Assembly (NCBI GenBank): GCA_038277395.1
Contig: CM076190.1
Location: forward strand, 237,205,177-237,269,176
Length of the DNA: 64,000 nucleotides
Direction: 5' to 3'
DNA from: Dryocosmus kuriphilus
Taxonomy: Eukaryota; Arthropoda; Insecta; Hymenoptera; Cynipidae
The notes beneath the pieces are model-generated. The model had not been told where the DNA came from. It saw only the letters and a program-made list of their open reading frames with translations, and ran no database searches. Both the position numbers and the translations under genes were made by a program. Positions 35,549 through 47,344 of the stretch are shown here, in pieces (the stretch's first letter is position 1; the number at the start of each line of letters is the position of its first letter).

Positions 35549-36331
35549 TATATATATATTTGGAAATATTTTAATACATTAAGTCATTTTAAATCTGTGT
35601 AAACCTGTTGGGAATCGCTTCATAAATCCATTTGAAGTTCTTTAAAGTCTTTAAAGTGGTGGAAATAGTTCAAGGTATGTTTCAGGAAGAATTTAGTAGT
35701 CTTTATGATCGTTTCGAAAATTTATATAAATCGCCACTTACTGTGCCGCCCTCAAAATTGTGCCGCCTACTTTGCCTATATGTTGATACAGGCCTGGATT
35801 CTCAGCAAAATATAGACTCCAGTGTCTACACAAATTGTAAATATCAGTCATTCCTAAAGTGTTAGGACTCAAAAGATAGCTGCGTAATAGAGTAGAGATT
35901 ACTATTATATATGTATATGGTTGACAGTATAACAATCCCCTCAATTGCCGTACACGAAATGTACATGGGAAAAAATGAAGATTCTTATTTGCAATATACT
36001 TCACCATACTTGAGGTTTTGTTTAATCTCGTTGGTAGTTAAGTTCCAATTTCAAGTCTATTTATTTTTAAAAATCTTTAGCGTGAATAAATTATGTATTG
36101 ACATAATATTGTTAAACTTCAAACTAATGCTTAAGGATGTAATATATGTATGCAATAATATATTTTTATAATATTTTGTAAGGTCTTACCTGTTTAGTGC
36201 CCTTACATTTTGTAGAAAAATGGGTGGCGAGGGTAAAGAAACTACACTATTCTAAACAGTAGATAGTGTCTCGTTTTATCTCTTGGCATAGCCTGGTTCA
36301 TGAACGTTTCGTGGTGTGCACATCCGTCTAT
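35105..36331 (+). other. Conserved spacer downstream of gene A, unit 2
   Basis: No gene is supported. It aligns with 9677-10500 and 53154-54150. It contains an (AT)n microsatellite at 35514-35545. A short frame at 35632 (MKFFKVFKVVEIVQGMF) is not kept open in the other units, so it is not called a gene. Confidence 0.5.
35514..35545 (+). repeat. (AT)n microsatellite
   Basis: An uninterrupted run of alternating T and A lies in the spacer downstream of gene A in unit 2. It is not present at the matching place in unit 3. Confidence 0.9.
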
Positions 36332-37683
36332 GTATTTGTATTGTATTTATTGAAAAAAAGTCCCTAGGGCTAAATAGCCCTCTAAGGAACAAGAAAAATA
36401 CATGTATTGATGGAAATATACAAACTTAAATCGGTAACGGTTAGGTAGGTGGTTTAATTTTAAAACTATATTAATAAACTAAATAGGGTAAGCTAGGGTA
36501 AACTAGGTCGACCTCGATGTCGTATACTGAGGTATGTATGTAATAATAATAAATAAGTATGAGGTTACAGATGTACCCTTTGAATGACGCACAGTGATTG
36601 GTAATAAATTTTAAGAGATAGTTAAAAATATATATAAATAGTGAGAGCTTTGAAGGTTATGTATTCACCAGTATATAATTTCAAGGATAGGGTTGGAGTT
36701 GTTGAGCAAAAATTTTAAAAATAGATTTCTAAAGTGATGGAGGGAAGAAGCATTTCTAATATCAGATGGCAGTTTATTCCATATACGTGCACCTCTCACT
36801 ATAAAAGACCTTTGAAGCTTGCATGTTCTGTGCATAGGAATTTTAAGTATCAATTTTCTTTCACGAAGCTTGGACTGGGCTGGTTGGACTCTGTCAATAA
36901 ATTGGAACAAATTGAATAGATACTGAGGAGCTTGATTGTGGAATATAGTGTACAGCAAGTTACCCATGAAAAATTGTCTTCTCTTAGCTACACTTAGTAA
37001 ACCAGCCCTTAATCTATAAGGAGATATATGTTCGTGTTTGGCAAATTATAAATAAAACGAACACAAGCATTTAACGCGCGCTCAAGCTTTAAATTTAAGG
37101 CGTCTGTTATGTCATCATATACTATGCATCCATAGTCAAAGTCGGGCAAAATAAGACTCTTAACTAAGAGAATACGAGTGAAAGTGGGTAGAGAATCCTT
37201 ATTTCTATGTAATTGATGAAGTATGCTAAAAGTTTTCCTTGAAATGCTCAATACCTGTTCCCGCCAACACAAGGTACGGTTGAGGAAGTGTCCCAGATCC
37301 TTAACTACTTCGGAAAATGATATGTTAAGACCCTCTATGTGAAGGGTTGATAGAGACGCCAAAGTTTCAAGGGAAGGGAAGGAGGAAGGTCCAACAACTA
37401 TTGCTTGAGTTTTTCCCTGATTTAGAGTGAGTCCGTTCCTCCTAGCCCAGCAAGTAACACGATCAATATCCTCCTGTACTCGTGTTAATAACCCACTGAG
37501 TGAAGAGATAGATCAAGACAAGTAGAGTTTAAAGTCATCGGCATATTTATGGTGGTTACAATATTTGAGTTCACTTCCAAGGTCAGAGGTGTACAAACTA
37601 AAGAAGAGAGGAGCCAGTATAGAGTCCTGAGGGACCCCACTTCTGACTTCACACCAGTCAGATTGCTCACCACTACTTTAGTG
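36332..37683 (-). mobile_element. 5'-truncated LINE (Jockey/CR1-like), minus strand
   Basis: The insertion interrupts element B in unit 2. The sequence before it (GTGCACATCCGTCTATG) and after it (ACATGCATCGCCTATTGC) are adjacent in unit 3 near 55470-55500. On the minus strand it ends with AATAAATACAATACAAATAC, a short repeat tail. Only the 3' part of the RT frame is present, as expected for incomplete LINE reverse transcription. Confidence 0.85.
36665..37680 (-). pseudogene. LINE RT fragment (C-terminal half)
   Basis: Reading from 37680 downward, GVPQDSILAPLFFSLY and the catalytic KYADDFKLYL are visible, followed by a TGA. The frame then continues with DIDRVTCWARRNGLTLN. The next segment holds KTFSILHQLHRNKDSLP, and then the RT C-terminal tail IWNKLPSDIRNASSLHHF near 36730. 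The order is that of Jockey/CR1-type RTs. The clade is not decided. It is non-functional because the endonuclease and most of the fingers domain are absent and stops occur. Confidence 0.85.
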
Positions 37684-37904
37684 ACATGCATCGCCTATTG
37701 CTTTAGCGCAACCAACGCGCCGAATCAGCCTACAGTCGTCGCAATGCATCGCTGGTGGCACATTGCAATTTCTTATTGTTTCTAAACCAATACTTAATTT
37801 ATGGCTTTCAAACATTTCTGATCTATAAATTCAAGTGAAAGAATTGGTATTCCTCTATTTGCAGCGTAATTTTTCTGGTGTCGGAAGAATATTATGTCTG
37901 GATT
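37684..37904 (+). other. Element B fragment between two LINE insertions, unit 2
   Basis: This short stretch of element B aligns with 55485-55705 in unit 3. It includes ATCGCCTATTGC and GCAGCGTAATTTT strings and ends at the target duplication of the next LINE. Confidence 0.75.
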
Positions 37905-38190
37905 GGAGGTTGCATGCAGACAAGGTAGTGAACGGACGTTTGAGTGAAAGGTGCATGTTTGGATAGTGATATTTGTCGTAAAAGTGTGTGAAGGAAGGGA
38001 AAAGTGGTAGGGTCCAGGAGTGGATGAGAAAAGGTAAGGGTAGAACAAATAATTCGAAGCAGGGAAAGGGAATTAAAGGTTAAAAAGAGGGCCAAAAAAG
38101 GGATGTCATTTTGGAGGTTATTTTAGCTGGACGTAAAAGTTTTATTCCTACTAGGGTATTAGGTGCGCGGAACTAGATTTGTAGGGTTAT

Positions 38191-39358
38191 AACGTTCCTA
38201 AGCAGCGTAGGTCTGAGCTGGTAAGAGCGAGACCTATCTGGCCGGAGGGTATAATAATCAGGCGGGTGTATGAGCAAGGCGGTAAAACAGGGCTTGGGGA
38301 AAGGAAGAAGTGGAAAGGGGAATTTGTGGTCCCGACTGGCAAACCGTTGGTGGTACGTAAGGGAAGGGGAAGCAGTGTGTCAGGCAGCCGGCGCGCTGAG
38401 AAGTCGGACACAGGTACAATAAGAAATGGAACTCGGAGTCTAGGGGACCAAGCGTCGCTAGTAGACGCGCGGGGGAGGTCCAGAGAACGGAAAAGAGAAA
38501 CGGAGGAACAGGCAGGAGGTGAGGTTGATGAGAAACATTCTAAAAGAAATAATGCGCAGAGTTCGCCTAACTTAAGAAAGATTGTAGGGGGAAGTACTGA
38601 TAAGGCAGGGAAAGAAACGATGACAGAAGCAATGGCAAAGAAACGACGGAGACGAAGCTGGATTTTATCCTAAGAATGCTACAGGAGGGAAAAGGGGAAC
38701 GGAAAAGCATTAAGGAGGACTCAGCTAGAATGGAGGCAAAATGGGATCGCGAGTTAGGTGAAGTAAAAAAGAGATTAGAAGTCGTAGAGAGGGGTATGGT
38801 GGAAGCCGCTAAGGGACTAGCGGACCTGAGAAAGAAGATTGAGGTAATGGAAAGGAAAATCGAGTCGTCACAAGTAGGGAGTTTAGAGGGAATTGTAAAG
38901 AAAGTAAGTGGGGTGGAAAGGGAATTTGGAAAAAGGGAAAGGTGTGACAGAAGAAAAAACACCATAATGGTAGGCATAACGACACAAGAAGGAAATGAGA
39001 GAAAAACGGTAGAGGAATTTTTAGAAGAGGAGTTTGGGGCAGGAGGGAAAATAAAGAAAGTGAGAAGACAGGGTACAAATGGTAAAGGGGTTTTAGTCGT
39101 AGAGATGGACTCTTGGGAAGCGAAACAAGAAGTTATGAAAACTGAGAGTAGGGTAGGTCCAAGGAAAGTGTACTTGGATCATGACCTAGCATACAAAGAA
39201 AGAGAGATTCAAAGGAAAATAAGAGAGATAGCCAAAGAAGAAAGGAATAAAGGTAGGACAGTTAGGGTAGGGTATCAAAAGATCTGTATACAAAGGAAGT
39301 GGCATAGATGGAATGCGAACAAGGAAGGACTAGAGAAGGCGGATAGGCGTTTTTTATA
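38191..39358 (+). pseudogene. LINE ORF1 protein, coiled coil, frameshifted
   Basis: An open frame reads through about 38191-38673 with a basic, Gly/Ser/Arg-rich region. It changes frame at about 38675 and continues to 39358. The second part has a long charged heptad-like region (EVKKRLEVVERGMVEAAKGL onward) consistent with a coiled coil, then NTIMVGITTQEGN, which resembles the RRM-like domain of LINE ORF1 proteins. ORF1 proteins bind element RNA as trimers or aggregates. No ATG clearly marks the start. The frame change could be decay. Confidence 0.7.
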
Positions 39359-39439
39359 GAAACAAATGCGGGGAGAGAAGGAAGGGATAAGGTCAAGGGT
39401 AAAAGAAAGAAAAAGAGAAGAAAGAGCAGGAAGGGAGGA

Positions 39440-42400
39440 CAAGAAAGTGAAAAAGAGGTTAAAGTTCTCTTTTGGAATGTAGCAGGTAGAATGAAGAGTT
39501 TTGGAAATATGTCGAAACATGTGATATAGTAGGGTTGACGGAAACAAGGGGGAGAAGAAAAGGATTGGGAAAAGGCAAGAAGTATATTACCGGACGGTTT
39601 TAGATGGGAACTGTAAGGAGTGGCAAGAAAAAAGGACAAGGCAGGGCTAGTGGAGGCATAATAATGGGAGTCAAAGACAACTTAGAGGAGAAGGAGGTTA
39701 TAAGAGATACTGTAGAGGGCTTACAGGAGAGAAGGCTAAGAATAAAAGGAACGCGGCATAGAATAGTGAAAACTTATAACGGAATAAAAATGAAAAGAAA
39801 AGAAATAGAGTTACATAAGAGAAGATGAAGTTCTAATAATAGGGGGAGACTGGAATGCAAGAATAGGGGAGAAACGGAGTGTTTACGTAGATGGAAAGTG
39901 TAACGAGAGGAAGACAAAAGACTATACTCTTAATAAGGAGGGAAAGGAACTATGAAGCTTAGTGGAAAAAACGGGCTGGTATATATTGAATGGAAATAAG
40001 AAAGGAGATGAGAAAAGGGAATTTACGTACATAAGAGTCAATGCATCTACAGTAATAGATTACGTTATAGTCAACACAGAAGGATGGAGAATATTAAAAG
40101 AAAGAAGATAGAGTCTAGAGTGGAATCGGATCATCAACCGTTAGCTGTGTGTCTAAAAAGTAGAATAAATAAAGAAAAGAGAACATCGGGGGGAGAAGCA
40201 GTAGAGAAGGAAGTGTGGACGGAAGAAACAAGGAACGAATATAGAGAAAGGACAGGAAAATTTGAATATGAGAAGGTAGAGTTATTAGAGGTGTGGGAAG
40301 AATTAAAGAAAAATGTGAAAAAGGCTAGGAAAGTAAAAAGGATAAAAATTAGGAGGGGAAAGGATAAAAACTGGACAAATCCATAGTGGGACAGTGAATG
40401 TAGGAAAAAGGAAAAGGAAGTTAAAAAAGCGTATAAGAACGGGAAAAAGGGAACGGAAGCAAATTCGAATTATGTAAATATTAGGAAAGAGTATACAGAT
40501 CTATGTAAGAGAAAGGAGGAAAAGAAGCAAAAAGAAATAGAGGAAGAAATTAGTAGGATTCAAACGGAGGGCGTGGCGTGGAAATCTGTAAATAAAATGA
40601 GAAAGAAAAAAGAGGGAATAAGTGACAAGATAAAAATGGAGGAGTGGAGGAGACATTTCAACGAAATTTCTATAGGTTCAGGTGAAGTGAAGACAGATGA
40701 CTGGCAGAGAATGATAAGAGAGGAAAACGATGAGGAGCTAGGGGATGAAGAGATACAAGTGCAATTGAATAGGCTAAAGAAAGGGAAGGCAGGAGGAAGT
40801 GATGGGCTAGGTAATGAGGTATGGTTTTACAGCAGTGGAGAAACGAGAGGGAAATTGAAAGAGGTGGTGAAAAGGGTTTGGAGAGGGGAGGGATTTCCGG
40901 ATGAGTGGAGGGAAGGTTTGATAACACCAATGTACAAGAAAGGAGATAAAGAGAAGGTTGATAATTATAGGGGCATAATACTCCTATATACGGCGTACAA
41001 GGTATATGCGATGGTTCTGACAGAAAGGTTAAAAAAGGAGGTAGAAGTTAAAGGGATACTACCGGAGAATCAGGCGGGATTTAGAGAGGGCAGAAGTACG
41101 ATGGGCAAGATATATATACTACAACATGTAGTAGAGAAAGAGACGGAAAGAAAAGGGGGAAAACTATGTGCGTTCTTTGTAGATTTAAAGGCCGCGTTCC
41201 CATCGATAAACAGGAAAAAATTGTGGGAGGTGATGAAGAAAAGGGGAATAAATGACTGCTTAATAGAAATGGTAAGGGAAATTTACAAGGACACCAGGGA
41301 TAGGGTTTGAGTGGGAAAAGAAACATCAAAGGAGTTCTGGACAGAGCTAGGGTTGAGACAGGGCTGCCCATTGAGCCCACTGCTGTTTGCAGTGTTTATA
41401 GCGGACATGGAAGAGGAGTTTAAGAAAGGATTCGAAGGGGGAATAGTAGCAGAGAGGAAAAGATTTTGGTCCCTGGCATGCGCAGATGATATTGTGTTAC
41501 TTGCTAGGGAGGTAGATGTCTTGAGAAGCATGATGAAAAGATTAGAGAGATATCTGCAACAGAAGAAGCTAATACTGAATGTAAAATGTCCAAGGTAATG
41601 GTTTTCGGAAAAGGAGGTGGGAAAAGGAAAAATAGAGACGAATGGCAATGGACAGGGAAAAGTGTTGAAGAAATAGAAGAGTTTGTTTACTCGGGATATT
41701 TGTTTAAGAAAAATGGGAACATTAGAGGGCACATGAAGGAAAGAGTAAAGAGAGCAACGGTAGTCATGAAGAAGGTGTGGGGAATAGGAGAGAAATTATT
41801 CAGAGATGATTTCAAGAGAAGATTCAGAATGTATGAGGTGTTTTACTGTATGGAGTGGAAATTTTGGGGTGGAGGGAATGCGAGGAAGTAGAAAGAATGC
41901 ATGAAAAATTTATGGGATGGACGCTGGGCCTGGATAGAAGCACGCCATGGTACATAGTATTGAAAGAAGTAGATAGAGAAAAAATTAAGATAAGAGCAGG
42001 GAACAGAGCATGCAAGTTTGAAGAAAAAGCCCTGGAAAGTAATGGAAGAATGATTGTTAAAGCATGTTTAGAAGAGAGAGAATTAGGATTAGGGGGGAGA
42101 AAAGGATTAGAAGAAAGGGAAGGTACCTAAATATGAATGGTTGGTCAAGGGTATTAGTGAGGGAGAGACACACATAATGGGAATAAAAGTACAACAAAAT
42201 TTGATGAATAGAGATAGAGAGGTACTAAGGCAAGTGATTGAAAATAAAATAAAAGAAGCAAAATATAATGAAAAGTATGTCTGGATAAAAGTAGAGGGTA
42301 TAGCAAAATATTTGGAGAATAAGGGGGAAAGAGGATCGCAGAAACTGATCGCGAGAGCAAGATGTGGGGACACGGAGGAATGGAACAAGTACTGGGTGAA

Positions 42401-42587
42401 AGAAGAAGAAAGAAAATGCGTGATATGTGAGAGAGGTAGAGCAACGTTCAAGTACGGGTTAGAAGATTGTGAAAAAGTAGAAAAAGGTTGCATGACAATG
42501 GGAAAGATATGGAATGAAAAGGGAAAGGTGGAGACGGTGGTGTGGTTGAGATATCTGGATAAAATGAAAATAAAGAGAGGAGATTGA
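39440..42587 (+). pseudogene. LINE ORF2: endonuclease and reverse transcriptase, decayed
   Basis: Endonuclease landmarks are LFWNVAGRM (39465), GLTETRG, IIGGDWNARIGEK (39834), VIDYVIVN and ESDHQPLAV (40122). RT follows with ITPMYKKGDKEKVDNYRGI (40921), NQAGFREGRSTMGK, AFFVDLKAAFPSINR, GLRQGCPLSPLLF and the catalytic CADDIVLLA (near 41480). The C-terminal part runs to 42587 and has a C-X2-C pair (KCVICERG). Stops near 39836, 41308 and 41596 and several frame changes disable it. The endonuclease would nick the target and RT copy the RNA in place. Confidence 0.88.
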
Positions 42588-42689
42588 CGTGTAAGGGGGA
42601 AGGGATAAGGAAAGAAAAATGTAAAATATGTAACTTATAAGCTAATTATACTATCTTATGTTTTAGAATATTAAATAGAATTAAAAACT

Positions 42690-42812
42690 TGCGAGCGAAA
42701 TGGCACAAAAACTGGCGAGCGAAAAGGCACAATAACGGGCGAGAGAAAAGTAAGAAAAAATGGCGAACGAAAAGGTACAAAATCTAGCGAGCGAAAAGGC
42801 AATACGAATAGA
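42690..42812 (+). repeat. ~25-bp minisatellite in LINE 3' UTR
   Basis: Four to five copies of a (T/A)GGCGAGCGAAAAGGCACAA-type motif lie between the end of ORF2 and the LINE tail. They belong to the LINE and are not seen elsewhere in the window. Confidence 0.8.
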
Positions 42813-43012
42813 GGAAAATAAACCGAATTGTTAAAGAGTGGAAAGAATGAATAATATTAGCAGAATGGAGTTAGAATAGACAATAGTTGTAAGAATTTGT
42901 AATTAATGTAAATATTATGCATGTAATCTTCGATGTAGCAGACTCTGTCAGCATGTTTCTGGCCCATGATGGCCGAAATAAAAACATCTTATACTACTAT
43001 TAGGTCGGGATT

Positions 43013-45260
43013 CAAACGAGTCAAGGAGCTTGTGTAACAAAACAGAAAGAAAACAACGCGATGAAACTCACAAATAATATTTTGTTGTCTTGGACAAACC
43101 CTTAAGTTCTAAATCCGTGTAAGACAACCTGCCAGATGATGACGTACTAGAAAGTAATAAAATCGAAAAACGAGCGAAGGAACCTTATTACGAACCAATC
43201 CATAACAAACCCTAGTAGGTGAGACTTGTAGTGAATGCCGCAGCTGTGAATAGTGAAGGATTCGAATTATCAGATATTTGTACTGCTGCAATGGCGTCGA
43301 GTGTGATGGAAGACGTTGGTATTATTTCAAATACTGACTTGCCTCATGTGACAGATAAAAATAAATTGAGGAAAGAGAAAAGTAACCTGCGGACTGCATT
43401 ACGAAGGGATACTTATGAACCTCGAAGCTCACTTCGTGGTCTCTGCTTCAACGTTGGAAAAGATGACAAGCTCATACACTGAAAAAGTTGGAGAAAAAAG
43501 TGTTCGTAGAAGAGTGAAAGAGGAGCACTACTCTCTTATCAAAGAACCGAACTTAACTTATTTTGGTCTCGAGACTGCTCCAGCAGGATCTGCGCGAGAC
43601 AGTTCTAGCCGCATTCTCCCCTACCTTCGAAAAAATGGAATTTAACTGGGTGAGATGGAGGATTTTGTATGCGCTGGAACTTAAGACAATACAGGGTGAA
43701 AGTACGGTGTGATTCATGGGACAGAAATCAGCTTGAAGCATCTTTTGCAATGGGGCTTATGTTTACACCATTTCAACGAAATACCACTCAGACATTTATT
43801 TCAATGTTTAGAAGGTGAGACGACTGTGCCAAAGACACTTGCTGGTCCAGTTGGTGGAAAATTCAGTAGCGGCGAGAAGTTTCTCGTGGTAGCTTTTATG
43901 AGAATTGACTATGAAATACCAGAGATTGACCGAAAAACATCAATGAAAATCGACAGTATCGTCTCGACATTTCACTTGGGATACGAGACGGTGGTTATTC
44001 AAATGATATGACCGTTCAAGATTCAGAGCCTCTTTCACATGCACGATGGTTAACAAGGGCAAATCGAATCCTCCATGTGCACATGACCCGTCCGTCCAGC
44101 TTGTTGAAATCGTTAACTTTGTCTTGAAATATTATATACCAGTCTGGTTTGACACAAAAAATTGGAGCAAATTTATACAAGGCGCTCATCATTTGTACGA
44201 GGAAATAGTAACTTCTCGTTATACGAGTGATGAGCTAAGAAGTATAGTTGACACCGTCATTGAAAAGAACGTCTTTTTTTGCATACCCTGTGAATTTAAT
44301 TATCTGTACAATAGAAGACGATAACCGCCATATAAGGGAACACGGGTTTAGAAGAATCTTGAAAGAGAGGAAAGTAGCCCCCAACTGAAAACACTGGTGA
44401 GATTCTTCAAAGATCCAGCTCTGAATTTTCAAGCGAAGGAATATTACAACTTGATAAACTGGAGTTCATAACCGTTTGCTCTCCATCCGTACCCAGAAGA
44501 ATCACTGGCGAAGAAATATTCGTTTTTATTCGCTCTGGCGGAATCCCAAGGTGAGATTTCGAAGACTTCCCTTGTCACAACCAAACGGTTGAGCGCCACG
44601 TGAAGTTAGTGACCGAGCAGCCAGTTTTTGCGTTGAACAACCGCGAGAAGGAAAGGTAATATCAACACTTAAATCGAGGAATATAGTGCCTGCATTTAAT
44701 TAAAAATCCCAATACCGGCCATGCAGTTTCCGAAGTAATAATACAATTTCTAGTCCTTTTCATAAGTTAACTTCCCCAATTGTAATTTTTTTTCTCCAAT
44801 TATATTTTTCTTTAATGCAGTAATAATAAAGCCTGATACCTTTTACAAGTGGAATATCATGTTGAAACCCCCATTCACATAACTTAATTCATTAATATGT
44901 GTCATAAGTTGAGTCAAACTAGTTCGAATGGCAGATTCTAATGATCTCAAAAAATTCGCTACTTTAGCATTCTTTCTTGAGAAATGGTATTTTATGAGCT
45001 CATTGCGCGAGATATTAGCATCAATAGATTGAAAATTTTTGAATAGGTTTGAATAAAAGTGTGTCCGAAGTATTGCTATTAGATGCCCAAATGACCACTT
45101 TTATATAGGTTCAAAGAATTCTGAAAAATTAGCGATTTTCGTCACTTACAATGCATTTCTGCTGAGATGAGCGAATGAATGACGTGGATCAAAAAAGGAT
45201 AACAAATTTTTTGGTTCATTAAGTATCAATTGTCAACCATTCCCTGATATTAAAATTTCA
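43013..45260 (+). mobile_element. Element B, unit 2 (right part)
   Basis: It continues element B after the LINE. Its right inverted repeat ends near 45260 (TATTAAAATTTCA), aligning with the right ends in units 1 and 3. The left inverted repeat of this copy was lost in a deletion near 36290, so the copy could not move on its own. Confidence 0.65.
43170..44690 (+). pseudogene. Element B transposase-like gene, unit 2
   Basis: Segments in shifting frames read NAAAVNSEGFELSD (43240), VTDKNKLRKEKSNLRTALRR (43350), EEHYSLIKEPNLTYFGLETA (43530), LLQWGLCLHHFNEIPLRHLF (43740), GPVGGKFSSGEKFLVVAFMR (43850) and YEIPEIDRK. The order matches unit 3 and the C-terminal part in unit 1. As I recall, FNELPLRHLF-type and EIPEID-type motifs occur in a large uncharacterised family. 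No DDE triad could be assigned by eye. Several stops and shifts are present. Confidence 0.6.
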
Positions 45261-46920
45261 AAAAAAAGAAAATTTTTCTTTCGGCCCACCTCAGCGACAG
45301 CATTTACTGCTGTGTATGCGAGCCTTAGGTAATATGGCGCACCCAAAAGAGCTCTTTGAATTTTAAGAACAAAATAACCAATTTTATTGCAGTAAACTAT
45401 GAAGCATGAGGTTTTGTATCTTAAACTTGCTTCATTTATGGCAAAAAGAACATGGTTCTTGATTAAAGCATTAATTTTAGGTTTTCATATAAAATTCATG
45501 TGCGGCCCGTTACCCACCTTATTTTCTAATATGACGCAGTACTTATTTGTCTGATAATTGCAGTTTTGTGGAAAAATTAAATTCTAGATTTTATTAATAA
45601 AATTTTTAAAAATTCAAACGAAACATATTCGTCTTATCAAAAAATATCATTAGACAAATTTTCAGATATAGTTGTGATAAACAGCTTTGCATATGGACAG
45701 TCTTTTCTTATCTCGCCTGGTTTTGCTGAAAAGTGGATTTTTTAATACATACGAGAATTTTCACTAATAACTCAAAAAATTTGCATCTTTACGAAAACAC
45801 GGTAGATAGAAAATTTGTAGATATTTTGAAGCTGAACGGCTTCGTTTATGATCACTTTTTTCGTATCTCACATGGTTTTGCGAAAAATTTGAACTTTTTA
45901 CTTTTGGAAAAAATTTGTGTTGGAGAAAACCAGAACCATTGGTCAAAAACTGCTGGTTAACGATCTCGTCCTTTATTTTTACGCCGTCAAGAAGTACGCC
46001 ATAGCGCAATTCAAGTAGATGAGTCATTAGAAAGTTATCGTGCCAACAGGCAAGAACAACGACAAAGACAGCAAAGAAAGGCACTAACGTAAAACATGTT
46101 TTTTTTTTCGAATTCAGGGAGTTTCGAAACGTCGAGATTTCATGAGATTATCGAGACTCAGTTTCCACATAAAATCTAAACCTTCTCATTGAGATGAGAA
46201 TGTAAAAATAAGAGTTCGGAAGAATCCTCTTAACACAGCGTGCATTGGATTTTTACACCCTCATCTCAATGACGTTTTTGTTTTATTCGAAGGCTGACTT
46301 TCGCGGATTATTCATGAAATCTCGATATTCGGAGAACCCCTTAATTGGGCTTAAACACACTTACATCTGTAAGGCCTAAAAGGAAAGGACGAGTTGGTCA
46401 ACCGGTATTTTTTGAACAACGGCTCTTCTTTTGTCAGTCGAAAATGCTTTTCTGAAACCAATCATTTAACATTCTGTTCACACTGAGCACGATAAGACAA
46501 AAATGTTCAGAAGCAAAGTTATTTACCCCAAAAGAAATGTTTAAATGGGTGTTACTTATTTCGAAAATGTATAATAATTTCCTATATACTGTTTTCTATA
46601 AGACATGTAGTTTTTGTGCTAAACATGAAAAATTGTATTAAAACTGTGCATTCAATTTTTGGGTGAAAATACGCGAGAAGCTAGAAAAGTATTTGGAAGA
46701 AAAATTATTCACCTCAAAATATAATCTAATCACATACCTAAAATTTTACTTACGTAAACTATATTCACGTGCAAATAAATATTCGAGATTAGAAAATTCT
46801 CAAAACACAATCATACGCGCATAGATCCAAGGTTTCCACAATTCTTTGTTATTTAACTTAATTTTTAACTTCATTGCTCTTTCTTTGTTATTTGTTATTA
46901 TTTAATTATTTATCTTGTCC
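45261..46920 (+). repeat. Spacer and block C, unit 2
   Basis: It aligns with 14990-15342 plus 25595-27786 in unit 1. It contains the left inverted-repeat arm (45890-46200, AACCAGAACCATTGGTC, CTTCTCATTGAGATGAGAA) and one or two of the 190-bp repeats (46440-46720). It gives the uninterrupted version of the site where LTR-2 inserted in unit 1 (near 45832). No gene is seen. Confidence 0.65.
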
Positions 46921-46949
46921 GTTCGTCCTTTACTATCTTTTTCGTGTCG

Positions 46950-47125
46950 TCAAACCGTCTTGCTGTGGGCATAATTCCCACGCAGGTTACGAACCCAGAA
47001 TACGTGGCGCATTGAGAGGGAAGACTAAAGGAGATCAAACAACATCGTGGGATTATCCCTGGCATATGCAAGTGGACGTGATTCCCTCTTGCTCAAGAAT
47101 GCCAGTGTTACGGAACAAAACTTAG
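46950..47125 (+). CDS. Unit-start exon-like segment, unit 3
   Basis: The open frame reads VVKPSCCGHNSHAGYEPRIR, then GALRGKTKGDQTTSWDYPW and HMQVDVIPSC, ending at 47125. Compared with unit 1, at least six of about eight differences in the first 60 bases are silent, including a Ser encoded by TCC here and AGC there. That suggests a real exon in the past. No start or splice sites were assigned. The protein is unknown: RIRG...YPWHMQV loosely recalls an S1 protease N-terminus. Confidence 0.35.
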
Positions 47126-47344
47126 CAGATCGCCGATGTTCACATGTCAGGCTGTAAACAACGGGGTATCAGCCGAAGGAGCATTAACAAAAGACCAAAA
47201 CTACAAAATTAATCTGAAAAAAAGAATATTTTTTACAAAAGTGTTGTTTATCTAGTTATAAATTGACATTCTTCATTTACTAATTTCATGTTTATCAAAA
47301 CAACAAATAAATAAAAAAAGTGTTTCCTGCTAAAATGCAAAAAA

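Larger units (their letters stand above)
37905..42999 (+). mobile_element. Long LINE with ORF1 and ORF2, 5.1 kb, decayed
   Basis: Imperfect 13-bp target duplications, TTATGTCTGGATT (37892-37904) and TTAGGTCGGGATT (43000-43012), flank the element. Unit 3 (near 55705) is the empty site. It has a 5' leader, a coiled-coil ORF1, an endonuclease-RT ORF2 and a 3' UTR with a minisatellite. The plus strand is strikingly rich in A and G throughout. The RT wording suggests a clade common in insects, which I could not name with confidence. Confidence 0.87.
27787..46920 (+). repeat. Tandem unit 2 (with nested insertions)
   Basis: This is the second copy of the composite unit. Removing the LINEs at 28193-31503, 36332-37683 and 37905-42999 leaves about 9.4 kb in the same order as units 1 and 3. 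Two deletions relative to unit 3 are visible: most of the unit-start exon-like segment (near 27830), and about 1.2 kb spanning the left end of element B (near 36290). Confidence 0.8.

Noticed and set aside
35632..35865. 77-codon frame downstream of gene A in unit 2 as a second gene
   Set aside because: The matching region in units 1 and 3 is broken or in another frame, so coding is not conserved.
38567..42444. Several 90-150 codon open frames on the minus strand
   Set aside because: They mirror the purine-rich LINE coding strand, which removes stop codons on the opposite strand. Their Ser/Leu/Phe/Pro-rich products carry no motifs.
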